This document shows positions 45,132 through 53,633 of a stretch of 64,000 nucleotides of DNA, piece after piece. The notes beneath the pieces were generated by a model. It was given only the letters and a program-made list of their open reading frames with translations, was not told the DNA's origin and searched no databases. This stretch comes from Pleurocapsa sp. PCC 7327 (GTDB taxonomy: Bacteria > Cyanobacteriota > Cyanobacteriia > Cyanobacteriales > Microcystaceae), in the NCBI RefSeq assembly GCF_000317025.1, contig NC_019689.1, forward strand, positions 4,108,024 to 4,172,023. The letters run 5' to 3'. A program made the position numbers and the translations under genes. Numbering within the stretch: the stretch's first letter is position 1; every line of letters begins with the position of its first letter.

Positions 45132-45997
45132 TCGGTAGCTTGAAAGATAAAGTTAACGTTCGCGGGGTCGAGCATTATTATGAATGGATTCGCCAGCCTC
45201 AAACTTCCTCCAAACCCGTGATGGCGTTCGTTCACGGATGGGGAGGATCGTCGCGGTATTGGCGCAACACGGCAAGGGCACTCAGCGATCGCTTCGATTG
45301 TTTGCTATACGATCTTAGGGGATTTGGACGTTCTTGCCTCCCCCACTCCTCAACCGAGAGTTCGTCGTTCAAACTAAGTTACGAACTTGAAGAATATGCC
45401 AAAGATTTAGGGGTTTTACTCGATGCTTTACATGTAGATAAAATCTATCTTCACGGTCACTCAATGGGCGCATCGGTAGCTGCTTGGTTTCTCACATTAT
45501 ATCCCGAACGAGTCAAACGGGCAATTTTAGTCTGTAATGGCATATTTGAATACGATGAAAAAGCTTTTGCTGCTTTTTATAAATTTGGCGGTTACGTTGT
45601 CAAATTTCGCTATAAGTGGTTTTTAAATATTCCCTTTGCCGATCGCGTATTTATGTCGCGATTTCTTCATCGTCCCATTAGTAAACAAGATCGGCGAGCT
45701 TTTTTAGAAGATTTTCTCTTAGCAGACTATGAAGCAGCTTTAGGAACGATTTACACTTCCGTCAGTAAAAAAGCTGTAGAAATTATGCCGCAGAAATTCG
45801 CCCAAATTAGCGTGCCAACTTTGTTAATTTCTGGCGAGAAAGATATCATCATTCCTACCGTTATGGGCCGTCAAGCTGCTGCTTTAAATGAGGCAATTGA
45901 ATATGTAGAAATTCCCAAAACCGCTCATTTTCCTATGTTGGAAGATGCCGAGACTTATCTGTCGAGAGTGCGAGAATTTTTAGAAAATGAAAATTAA
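45125..45997 (+). CDS. Alpha/beta hydrolase
   Basis: A 290-residue alpha/beta-hydrolase. Oxyanion/HG motif: AFVHGWGGSSRYW. Nucleophile elbow: GHSMGA. Acid: SGEKDIIIP. Base: TAHFPMLEDAETY. The order and spacing fit the family well. No signal peptide is present. The substrate is unknown. Its ATG overlaps the start of the divergent REC-PAS-GGDEF gene, so the two promoters lie inside each other's coding starts. Confidence 0.9.
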   Translation: MTIGSLKDKVNVRGVEHYYEWIRQPQTSSKPVMAFVHGWGGSSRYWRNTARALSDRFDCLLYDLRGFGRSCLPHSSTESSSFKLSYELEEYAKDLGVLLDALHVDKIYLHGHSMGASVAAWFLTLYPERVKRAILVCNGIFEYDEKAFAAFYKFGGYVVKFRYKWFLNIPFADRVFMSRFLHRPISKQDRRAFLEDFLLADYEAALGTIYTSVSKKAVEIMPQKFAQISVPTLLISGEKDIIIPTVMGRQAAALNEAIEYVEIPKTAHFPMLEDAETYLSRVREFLENEN

Positions 45998-46004
45998 ATT
46001 AATA

Positions 46005-46050
46005 GTTAGTAGTTATTAGAATTTTTTTAATAACTAACCACTAACCAATA
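46005..46050. repeat. Inverted repeat tract between convergent genes
   Basis: A GTTAGTAGTTATTA arm faces TAATAACTAACCACTAAC across a T-run. This is the same TTAGTAGTTA-type dispersed repeat as in the ols linkers and at 49120. It can also act as a terminator for the convergent neighbours. Confidence 0.6.
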
Positions 46051-46056
46051 ACAAAA

Positions 46057-47646
46057 TTACAATGGTCTATAAACTCGGTAATTAATCTTCGGGAAAATAT
46101 TGTCCATCGCTTCTACTTTTGCCAACCAACCCGAATCGATTTTTTCTGCTTTAATGTCTTCATAGAGTTTATTAAAGCGCAGCAAGTGCGATCGCGTCCG
46201 GCGTACCGCATAGGGCACCATCGTTCCCGTGCGCATGATAAACGCCCAGTCCGACGATTGCGCCAGCAGCAACTCCCGCGCTGCTTGATTGAGGGCGCGT
46301 TCTTCGAGTTCGTCTGCGGCTTCTCTTCGACTCAGTTCGATCATGCGTTCTGTGGCTTTGTGCAGGTGGGGATAAATCCAAGCATTGGTATTGTTGAGCC
46401 AATATTCGTGAAATCCCTTATGACCCCAACTTGACTGAGAGGGACGGCACACCTGTTGCGTGGGATGGCGACGCAAATAATCTGCTAGGTGAGTCATTTC
46501 ATAAGTACTTTGGTCGTACCAAGACTTGCGGAACAAATAATCGATAAACCAAGGTCCTTCGTACCACCAGTGCCCGAACAGTTCGGCATCGTAGGGCGAC
46601 ACCACAATTGGCGGACGCTGCATTATTGCTGCCAAATGTCCGACTTGCTGCTCCCGATTATACATGAAGTTACCTGCGTGTTCTGCCGCCTTTTCTCTAG
46701 CCCAGTAAGGATCGTACAGCGCTTTGTCCGACAAACCCGCATGACGACTGGTGATCTTGTGATACTTGATCCCGATGTTTTTCCGCTGACCGTTGGGCAT
46801 AATGTAGGGCTTAATGTATTCGTATTCCGCTTCCCAGCCCAAATCTTTATAAAACTCTCGATAGACGGGATCGCCAGGATAGCCGACCTGAGACGACCAT
46901 ACCTGCTGGGAAGATTCGTGATCGCGACCGAAGGCAGCAACCCCAGTTTCGGTAAAAATAGGCGCGTAGTTACCAAAGCGGGGACGGGGGCGACCGTAGA
47001 GAATTCCGTGTCCGTCAACGAGAAAATAGCGCAGATCGGCATCGGCTAGCATGCGCTCCACGCCTTCATAATAGGCGCATTCGGGCAACCAAATTCCTTT
47101 GGGCGGGCGATCGAAATGTTCTTGGTAGTGTTCGCAAGCCACCTGGATTTGTGCCCACACCGCTTGAGGATACATTTTCATCAAGGGCATATAGCCGTGA
47201 GTCGCGCCGCAGGTAATGATTTCCAGGTTATTGCTATCGAGAAATTGTTTGAAGGCGGCAACTAAATCTCGGTCGTAACGTTCCCAAGTCGTGCGAATTT
47301 CATGGAATTCTTTAGCATAATATTCTGCTAAGTAGCGAATATGCCCATTATGTTCGTTATGCTTGATTTCTTTTTGAACCAGTTCTTCTAACTTGGCAAG
47401 GTGTTGATCATAACGATCTTGTAGCAGGGGATCGCGCAACATCGACACCAAGGGAGGTGTCATGCTCATGGTCATCTTGAAGTCAATCCCATCTCGCTTT
47501 AGCCCTTCAAAGACGTGCAAGAGAGGGACATAGGTTTCTGTAATGGCTTCATAAAGCCATTCCTCTTCTAAAACATAGTCACTTTCTGGATGTCGGACGA
47601 AAGGCAGATGGGCGTGGAGGACGAGAGCGACATAACCGAGAGCCAT
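46057..47646 (-). CDS. GH57-family 1,4-alpha-glucan branching enzyme
   Basis: A 529-residue glycoside hydrolase of family 57. The N-terminal HAHLPFVRHPE is the family's first signature. The nucleophile is E189 in WLPECAYYEG and the acid/base is D353 in SPYDAELFGHWWYEGP. These spacings and a C-terminal DUF1957-type helical bundle fit the branching-enzyme subgroup known from Thermus and from cyanobacteria rather than amylopullulanases. It would introduce alpha-1,6 branches in glycogen. There is no signal peptide. Confidence 0.88.
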   Translation of the reverse strand: MALGYVALVLHAHLPFVRHPESDYVLEEEWLYEAITETYVPLLHVFEGLKRDGIDFKMTMSMTPPLVSMLRDPLLQDRYDQHLAKLEELVQKEIKHNEHNGHIRYLAEYYAKEFHEIRTTWERYDRDLVAAFKQFLDSNNLEIITCGATHGYMPLMKMYPQAVWAQIQVACEHYQEHFDRPPKGIWLPECAYYEGVERMLADADLRYFLVDGHGILYGRPRPRFGNYAPIFTETGVAAFGRDHESSQQVWSSQVGYPGDPVYREFYKDLGWEAEYEYIKPYIMPNGQRKNIGIKYHKITSRHAGLSDKALYDPYWAREKAAEHAGNFMYNREQQVGHLAAIMQRPPIVVSPYDAELFGHWWYEGPWFIDYLFRKSWYDQSTYEMTHLADYLRRHPTQQVCRPSQSSWGHKGFHEYWLNNTNAWIYPHLHKATERMIELSRREAADELEERALNQAARELLLAQSSDWAFIMRTGTMVPYAVRRTRSHLLRFNKLYEDIKAEKIDSGWLAKVEAMDNIFPKINYRVYRPL

Positions 47647-47856
47647 AGGAGTTCTGTAATCTTTACTTAATATTTAGGTGAATAATGCTGGATATGAAGT
47701 TTAGTAAATTTTATACTATCTTAATGATCTTAAAATGAAAGAGATCGTAAAAAAGATCCTACCTTTTGTAGGAAGGTCATAGAGTTTTAGTTTCGATTGT
47801 CGAACGGACTTTGTAGCCGACATCTTTACAATTCGAGACGCGATCGCCCATTTAGC

Positions 47857-49071
47857 ATGCTCACTCCTGACCTATCTAATACTAAATCATCTGTGTTGCA
47901 ACTACCTAACATGCAGGCAGCCCCAGGACAAGACACTCCGACACCCGTGTCGATCCAGCTTTTGCTGTTTGTTGACGAGCGTCCCAGTTCGCAAGAAATG
48001 ATTGGGCAGATCCAAAATTATCTCCAAAGCCTAAAGACAGATTATTCTATTGAGCTGCAAGCGATCGAGATTGGAGAACAGCCGCATCTGGTCGAGCATT
48101 TCAAATTGATCGCGACTCCGGCTTTAGTGAAAATTTTTCCAGAACCCAGACAAACGCTTGCGGGCAGTAATATTGTCGAACAACTAAAAAAGTGGTGCCC
48201 TCGCTGGCAACTGGCTTTCGAGGAGCAAATAGCCAACACTTCCAAACGAAATGGTTCTAGTAGTCAAACTCTGTCCCTTAAACTCGACGATGTAGGGTAC
48301 GCGGCAGAATTTATCCGGCTTTCCGATGAAGTCTTTCGTCTCAAACAAGAAAAAGAAGAACTCCTCGATCGGTTGAAATTTAAAGATCAGGTATTAGCTA
48401 TGTTGGCTCATGACCTGCGTAGCCCTCTCACGGCGGCTTCGATTGCTGTAGAAACGCTGGAGTTAACGCAAACTCAAGAGAATAACGAACGAACCGCAAA
48501 GCTTAAAGACCAACTTTACCAGCAAGCTCGCAAACAGTTTCGCGTCATGAACAGAATCATTACCGAGATTCTGCAAGCGTCTAAGACCATGAATGCCGAA
48601 CTGCGAGTTCAGCACGGTCGCATGTACCTACAGTCGTTGTGCGAAGAGATTTTGGCTCAGTTTGCCGAGCAGTTTCAAGCTAAGTCTCAAAAGCTAGAGA
48701 AAGATATTCCTCAAGATTTACCTCCCGTTTATGCCGATGCCGAGTTAATTCGCCAGGTCATTGTCAATCTTTTAGACAATGCCTGCAAGTACACCCCAGA
48801 AGGAGGAAAGATCCAAGTTTCTATTCTCCACCGCACCACGCAAAAAATTCAGGTGAGCGTTTGCGATACCGGACCCGGCATTCCCGAAGAAAAACGAGAA
48901 CGGATTTTTGAGGGGCATTTTCGTCTCAAGCGCGACGAATCTAAGGAAGGTTACGGTTTAGGGCTTTCGATGTGCCGTAAGATCGTCCGCGCCCATTACG
49001 GTCAAATCTGGGTAGATAGTATCCCAGAATGCGGTAGCTGTTTCCACTTTACTTTGCCAGTTTATCGGTAG
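47857..49071 (+). CDS. sasA: Circadian output sensor kinase SasA
   Basis: SasA reads the KaiC clock state and phosphorylates RpaA. Residues ~30-125 are a KaiB-like thioredoxin-fold sensor domain (IQLLLFVDERPSSQE, IATPALVKIFPEPRQTL). They are followed by a HisKA helix pair with H185 (LAHDLRSPLTA) and an HATPase domain (NLLDNACKYTPEG, DTGPGIP, GYGLGLSMC). The frame is open 20 codons further upstream; I chose ATG 47857, which gives 404 residues. It is monocistronic with respect to its neighbours. KaiABC are not in this window. Confidence 0.93.
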   Translation: MLTPDLSNTKSSVLQLPNMQAAPGQDTPTPVSIQLLLFVDERPSSQEMIGQIQNYLQSLKTDYSIELQAIEIGEQPHLVEHFKLIATPALVKIFPEPRQTLAGSNIVEQLKKWCPRWQLAFEEQIANTSKRNGSSSQTLSLKLDDVGYAAEFIRLSDEVFRLKQEKEELLDRLKFKDQVLAMLAHDLRSPLTAASIAVETLELTQTQENNERTAKLKDQLYQQARKQFRVMNRIITEILQASKTMNAELRVQHGRMYLQSLCEEILAQFAEQFQAKSQKLEKDIPQDLPPVYADAELIRQVIVNLLDNACKYTPEGGKIQVSILHRTTQKIQVSVCDTGPGIPEEKRERIFEGHFRLKRDESKEGYGLGLSMCRKIVRAHYGQIWVDSIPECGSCFHFTLPVYR

Positions 49072-49077
49072 TTGGGG

Positions 49078-49188
49078 ATTGGTCGTTTGTTCTTTGTCAT
49101 TAGTCCTTTGATGAAAGGATTGGTGAGAGTTAGTAGTTAGTAGTTAATTGTCTCGGAGTCTCAGAAGTCCCCCCACACTCCCCATCTC
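49078..49188. repeat. Dispersed repeat tracts between sasA and the ABC exporter
   Basis: Bases hold TTGGGGATTGGTCGTTTG, GTTAGTAGTTAGTAGTTAATTG and a CCCCCACACTCCCCATCTCC tract, three repeat types that recur between genes and within ols. No gene lies here; the flanking genes converge. Confidence 0.65.
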
Positions 49189-51012
49189 CTATCGGGGCGA
49201 CTCGGCAAATTGCATCGAGTACAGGCGGGCATAATAGCCATTTTGCGCTAGCAGTTGTTCGTGGCTGCCCAACTCGACAATGCGACCTTTATCTAGGACG
49301 GCAATTTGATAAGCTTTTTGAATAGTAGAAAGGCGGTGAGCGATCGCGAGAATTGTTCTATTTCGAGATAAGCGATCGAGTGCTTGTTGTACCAGTCGCT
49401 CGGAAGCCGTATCGAGGGCGCTAGTGGCTTCATCTAAAATTAAAATATCGGGATTGCGGATCAAGGCACGAGCAATCGCCAAACGCTGCCTTTGCCCGCC
49501 AGAGAGCATCACGCCGCGATCGCCGATTTCGGTGTCGAAGCCGTTGGGAAGTTGCATGATGAATTCATAAGCGTTGGCCAGTTTAGCGGCATCAATCAAG
49601 CGCTCTTCGCTGACATCTTCGAGTCCATAAGTAATGTTGTAGCGAACGGAGTTATTAAATAAAAAGGTATCTTGACTGACGATGCCCATCGCTTGTCTGA
49701 GACTTTTGAGGTCGTATTCTCTGAGGTCGATGCCGTCGATGGTAATGCGTCCTCCGCTTGGGTCGTAAAATCTTGGCAGTAGATCGGCTAGCGTTGATTT
49801 ACCAGCGCCAGAAGAACCAACTAGCGCGATTGTTTTGCCTTTGGGAATCCACAAATTAATCTCGTTGAGTACCGCTCTGTCGGTGTCGGGATATACGAAA
49901 CTGACGTTTTCAAAGCGAATGCCTTCCTCTAATTGTGAATAAATCTGAGGGCGATCGCGATTGACCATAAAAGGTTTGTTTTCTCTTTGCAGGAAGTTAG
50001 TTGCCATCTTGACGCTAAAGGCTTTTTTAGCTAATTCGTTACGAGCATGATTCAACTGACTTACAAAAGGAAGTAGCTTGTATAAAAGTAGAAGATAGGC
50101 TAATAAAACTGTTGTCACTGATGGTAAGTTACCTGCAAATAGATAGCGTCCCGAAATAACGATAGTTAGCAGTACGATAATTCCGAAAACTTCATTAATC
50201 GGCTGAATGGCTTGATCGTTGATTTGTAAGTAAAATTGAGATTTTTCTAAAGCTAAAACTAGCTGTTGAATTCTTTGATATTCTTTTTCTTCAGTTTTAG
50301 CAACTCTAATTAAACGATTTGCTGTTACAATCTCTAAAATTTTATTAGAGTACTGTTTGGAAACCTGAGAGAGTTCCTGCCCGAGTTTTTTGGAAATTCT
50401 TAAAAAATTTTGATTGAAAAAAAATATTCCTGCTATTAAAACAGTAGATATGACAGTTAGTTGCCAGGAAATTAAGATTAGAAGCCCAATATAAGTCAAG
50501 ACAGTAACAGCAGTTCTTAAGATTAAAATCCCCGTCTGAATCGTTCCAGCCGTCTCATTAATGTCATGGGCCAGATAACTGATGATGTCGCCAGTTTTAT
50601 TTTTGGCATAATAATCCAAATCTACTTCTAAGAGTAATTTAATCCCGTCTAGCTTCATGCTATTGACAAGGGAACGAGACAAGTGTCCGTTGACTAAAGA
50701 ACTAAGATAGTTAGTAGCATTCTTGAGAACGATCGCGATAAAACCGACCCCAAACATAATCAATGGTTTAATCTCGTCAGAAAAACCATCAAAGCAAGAC
50801 ATAAAGTTTTTAAGAAGTTCTGGAGCTTTGTCTAACTTCAGTAAATTTCCTGACAAACCTCCTAATAATAAAGGAACAATTAAAGCCGTACTAATCCCAT
50901 TAAAAAGTGCTGCTGAAAAACTCAGAATAAAAGTTAGAAAAATTAGGGAAGGATATTTGGCAGCATACCTAAAAACAAGCTGTTCGGGGAATATGGATGT
51001 TACTTTTGCCAT
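49189..51012 (-). CDS. ABC exporter, fused membrane and ATPase domains
   Basis: A 607-residue half-transporter that would work as a homodimer. Six membrane helices lie in residues ~20-310, followed by an ATPase domain (~365-600). Its motifs are Walker A GSSGAGKST, signature LSGGQRQRLAIA, Walker B ILILDEATSALD and switch IAHRLSTI. The sequence resembles MsbA/HepA-type exporters of lipids or polysaccharide precursors, but the substrate cannot be assigned. It is monocistronic and converges with sasA. Confidence 0.9.
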   Translation of the reverse strand: MAKVTSIFPEQLVFRYAAKYPSLIFLTFILSFSAALFNGISTALIVPLLLGGLSGNLLKLDKAPELLKNFMSCFDGFSDEIKPLIMFGVGFIAIVLKNATNYLSSLVNGHLSRSLVNSMKLDGIKLLLEVDLDYYAKNKTGDIISYLAHDINETAGTIQTGILILRTAVTVLTYIGLLILISWQLTVISTVLIAGIFFFNQNFLRISKKLGQELSQVSKQYSNKILEIVTANRLIRVAKTEEKEYQRIQQLVLALEKSQFYLQINDQAIQPINEVFGIIVLLTIVISGRYLFAGNLPSVTTVLLAYLLLLYKLLPFVSQLNHARNELAKKAFSVKMATNFLQRENKPFMVNRDRPQIYSQLEEGIRFENVSFVYPDTDRAVLNEINLWIPKGKTIALVGSSGAGKSTLADLLPRFYDPSGGRITIDGIDLREYDLKSLRQAMGIVSQDTFLFNNSVRYNITYGLEDVSEERLIDAAKLANAYEFIMQLPNGFDTEIGDRGVMLSGGQRQRLAIARALIRNPDILILDEATSALDTASERLVQQALDRLSRNRTILAIAHRLSTIQKAYQIAVLDKGRIVELGSHEQLLAQNGYYARLYSMQFAESPR

Positions 51013-51543
51013 TTTGACAAAAATTGGGGGATTACATTGTTTACAATAAGCCTGAGAGCATCAATGGTTCAATTGTAGAACTACGCATTCTCTATGTGTT
51101 CGCTCGGAACAATCCTGGTGTTATTACAGAAAAAGACGGGAAAAAACTTGTCCGGTTTGCGGAAGAGAGCACTATTCGAGCAGAAGTTGCTTAGAAGATG
51201 TAGGTTGGGATTTCTCTCCTCGTTGGCAACTCCTGCCAGATCGCGTTACAATTCAGAGTCCCTCAGTCAGCGATTTTAATCGCTGTTTCATAGGTAAAGT
51301 CGTTTTCATACGACTGTATAAGTATCTGAGTCCATTAAAATGGACTTCAGAGGTGGGTTTCAGGAAATGAATTTCCTGGCAGCTAATGCGAAGAGTGCAA
51401 GATATAAGTCGAACTTACTTTAAAATTTAATCCTGTATAACAAGAAATAAATTTCAATACATTTAAAATTCAATTGAATTTCAAAACTAGGTAATGCCGA
51501 TTTGTGCCATGCTAAGAATAGAGATAACGTCTAAACCTAGAGT
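51013..51543. other. Intergenic region with mini-hairpin repeats
   Basis: A short plus-strand frame (TTG 51024 to TAG near 51191, about 54 codons) looks coding-like but has no recognisable relatives or ribosome site. From 51268 a block of small hairpins begins, and the last 120 bases form the AT-rich leader of the Crp-type gene. Confidence 0.4.
51268..51378. repeat. Mini-hairpin repeat block
   Basis: Four small hairpins in 111 bp. CAGCGATT/AATCGCTG is at 51268-51285. AGTCGT/ACGACT is at 51298-51315. AGTCCATT/AATGGACT is at 51329-51346. CAGGAAAT/ATTTCCTG is at 51361-51378. Three have exactly an 8-bp stem and 2-base loop, with A/T pairs at the tip and different bases at the foot. Confidence 0.75.
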
Positions 51544-52338
51544 ATGGCAAAAATCGCCAAACAGCAACAAAAGAACAGTCTGCTCAGACAACTAATTGAG
51601 GGAAACTACTTATTTAGGGGACTAGAGGAGACTTGGTTGAGCGATTATCTTCAAGACGATCGCCTTAAAATAGAGAAGCTGTTTTCCAATCGTCCGGTCT
51701 ATACGGCTTTTCTTCCCAAGCAATATCTAGACGTGTTGTACGTCATTCTGGACGAGGGTTTAGTCATTACCCACAGTACCCCTCTCGATCGCATCATTGC
51801 TATCAACTATCCAGGGAGTTGTTTTGGCATGAGAAGCTTGCCGTTTAGCTACGGGTTGGCAAGTAGGGCATTTCCCTGTCTGGTAGAAGCTTATAAAACC
51901 ACCCACGCGCTCAAAATTCCTTTGGAAACCGTTCAGAAAATGTATGAAGATAGCGAAATTTTCCGCGATCGCTATAGAATGTTATTTGAGTTGGGAGAAA
52001 AATTCCAGTATCACTTGCTCAATTGCAGTACCTATCCGCCACAAGCAGTAGCTTCATTGCTAAGGGCGCTAATTTATCAAGAACGCGAGTTAGGCAACCA
52101 ACCGGATGCCAACGGTGTCTATTTATTCGATTTGCCTGTAGATGTCATTGCCCGCGCCTGTCAGCTTAACCAGCGCACCGTCGAACAGGTACTCAAAGGA
52201 ATGCAACAGGTAGGTTTGCTAGAATCGCCTAAAGCTAGCGATCCTTCTGGAGATATCGTGCGCGTCGTCTCCCCAGAAGGGTTAAAAGAAGTCTACAGTG
52301 CGACTAGAGATAAAGTTTCTTGGTGGCCTCTGAAGTGA
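51544..52338 (+). CDS. Crp/Fnr-family transcriptional regulator
   Basis: A 264-residue regulator. Residues ~15-150 form a cyclic-nucleotide-binding-like beta-barrel (YVILDEGLVITHSTPLDRIIAINYPGSCFGM) without the full phosphate-binding cassette of CRP. A long dimer helix follows, and then a winged helix-turn-helix (VDVIARACQLNQRTVEQVLKGMQQVGLLE). The ligand is not evident and no Fnr cysteines are present. Its stop overlaps the GTG of the next gene (GTGA), so the small secreted protein is translationally coupled and may be its target or accessory. Confidence 0.85.
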   Translation: MAKIAKQQQKNSLLRQLIEGNYLFRGLEETWLSDYLQDDRLKIEKLFSNRPVYTAFLPKQYLDVLYVILDEGLVITHSTPLDRIIAINYPGSCFGMRSLPFSYGLASRAFPCLVEAYKTTHALKIPLETVQKMYEDSEIFRDRYRMLFELGEKFQYHLLNCSTYPPQAVASLLRALIYQERELGNQPDANGVYLFDLPVDVIARACQLNQRTVEQVLKGMQQVGLLESPKASDPSGDIVRVVSPEGLKEVYSATRDKVSWWPLK

Positions 52339-52631
52339 TAAGATCGATCGTCGTGCTGTTGCTACTAGCGTTATCGTTGGCAGTTACTCTACCTGTCCAA
52401 GCAACTCCATTGTGTCGTAATTACAGCGATCGCGTCATTTGTATCCTGAGTATCAAGCGAAGTGCGAAATATCATTGGCAGTATCTAGCCACCGTCAGCA
52501 TCGATGGCATTGTCAGACCGATGGAAGTTTATAACTGTCGCGATCGCTTTAGAATTCAAAAAGATGGAACCGTTCTATCGTTTGAACCCCATGGTGCAGG
52601 CGAACTCATTTGCAATTTTTTTAAGCGATGA
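52335..52631 (+). CDS. Small secreted or membrane-anchored protein
   Basis: From GTG 52335, which overlaps the regulator's stop codon, it has 98 residues; TTG 52320 would add five. A clear signal peptide (IVVLLLLALSLAVTLPVQA) ends near residue 24 with an A-x-A-like site. The mature part has four cysteines (CRNYS, VICIL, YNCRD, ELICNFF), possibly two disulfides, and alternating short strands. Function is unknown. Confidence 0.7.
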   Translation: MIRSIVVLLLLALSLAVTLPVQATPLCRNYSDRVICILSIKRSAKYHWQYLATVSIDGIVRPMEVYNCRDRFRIQKDGTVLSFEPHGAGELICNFFKR

Positions 52632-53428
52632 AAGTTTGTAAGCTGCCGCACTCGACTTAACAACTCTCTTCCAAAAGAAGTCCCCCGATTTATCGGGGTG
52701 ATGAATTTTGGGGCAACAGCTAAGATTCTTGACAAAATCTTCATATTGCTTGCACCAAAAGCGATATAGGATATAAAGAGCTGCTGAAATTTATCCGATC
52801 CTTGGCAAAATATACGAGTGAACCAGCCGTATTGGTTGTAGCCGCTAGCTCTACACTGTCTGTGAACATAAATCGGAGTAGCTAAAGAATCTGAGTTACA
52901 ACTCAAAGAGTACCGCAGGACTTGCGGGAATCGAAAACGCCTATGCAGTCGGTCTGTCGGGGAACCAACGGTGGGAGTAGTCATACGCAATTCCCAACGT
53001 GTTCTAGATAAGAGACGAAAAGCCAGCAATGGAAATAACTAGGAATGCCCAATCGCGAGGTTGGAAAGCTCCCGATAAATCGGGAGAGGATGTCACCAGA
53101 AAATCATAGCGATATAAATAGTTCTCCCCAAGCACTTAGGTACTTGGGGGGAACTTGATTATTATATGCCAGCCATGTATAGAGAAGCGGCTGGCGGTTT
53201 TGAATCTCTAATCTTAAATGTAAACTTACATGTACTTTTCTTAGAAATGTTTTAATATTTTCTCAAGATTTGTACCGTTTCCAGTCAGCCAAGATGAACT
53301 CTAACTGTCTCAGTCTATAGATTTAGACTGCCACAAAATCATCGGTAGCTACTTAAGCCGGATAAACATTAAAACTTTTTTTGGTAAGTTTTATAAAAAT
53401 TTTTAATATACAGAACCCGACCGACAAA
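52632..53428. other. Second insertion-sequence scrap zone
   Basis: About 800 bases without an intact gene. It holds two further mini-hairpins (CCCCGAT/ATCGGGG at 52683-52698 and CTCCCGAT/ATCGGGAG at 53069-53086) and a degenerate TnpB C-terminus. A 12-bp-arm hairpin at 53121-53154 (GTTCTCCCCAAG/CTTGGGGGGAAC, one wobble) may terminate transcription. Confidence 0.55.
52800..53060 (+). pseudogene. Degenerate C-terminus of a TnpB-type protein
   Basis: In one frame the stretch LKNLSYNSKSTAGLAGIENA (stop near 52980) resembles the variable tail that follows the zinc finger of TnpB proteins (STAGxAGIxACG). Flanking pieces (VAKES, DKRRKASNG) appear in other frames, so several frameshifts have occurred. 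The two cool-shaped hairpins on either side could be the ends of the original element. The call rests on tail similarity only. Confidence 0.4.
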
Positions 53429-53454
53429 AAAATGTCTCCAATTGGAGACATTTT
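53429..53454. repeat. 26-bp perfect palindrome
   Basis: Arms AAAATGTCTCCAA (53429-53441) and TTGGAGACATTTT (53442-53454) pair with no loop. It abuts the truncated ferredoxin frame, whose apparent TTG start lies exactly at the palindrome centre. Confidence 0.85.
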
Positions 53455-53456
53455 CT

Positions 53457-53633
53457 GGGATTGTCGGCTGTAGGTGTTTGGGACAATGTGGAAATGGACC
53501 AATGGTAATAATCGAACCCGAACATATTTGGTACTGGCGGGTTCGTTCCGATGAAGTTTCGCTTATAATCGAACAACATTTACGCTCATCGCGTCCGTTA
53601 GTTAAAATGTTGTATCCGAAGTTTCACCGCTAA
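53457..53633 (+). pseudogene. (2Fe-2S) thioredoxin-like ferredoxin, N-terminally truncated
   Basis: The stretch GCRCLGQCGNGPMVIIEPE followed by WYWRVRSDEVSLIIEQHL and LYPKFHR is the second half of a NuoE-like [2Fe-2S] ferredoxin domain, with the last two cluster cysteines (CLGQCG). The first half, which should carry the other two cysteines (C-x4-C type), is absent. The frame upstream runs straight into the 26-bp palindrome. The 3' end overlaps the convergent dprA stop by 4 bp. Confidence 0.7.

Noticed and set aside
51024-51191. A 54-codon plus-strand frame starting with TTG
   Set aside because: Coding-like amino-acid mix but no ribosome site or known relatives; left as part of the intergenic description.
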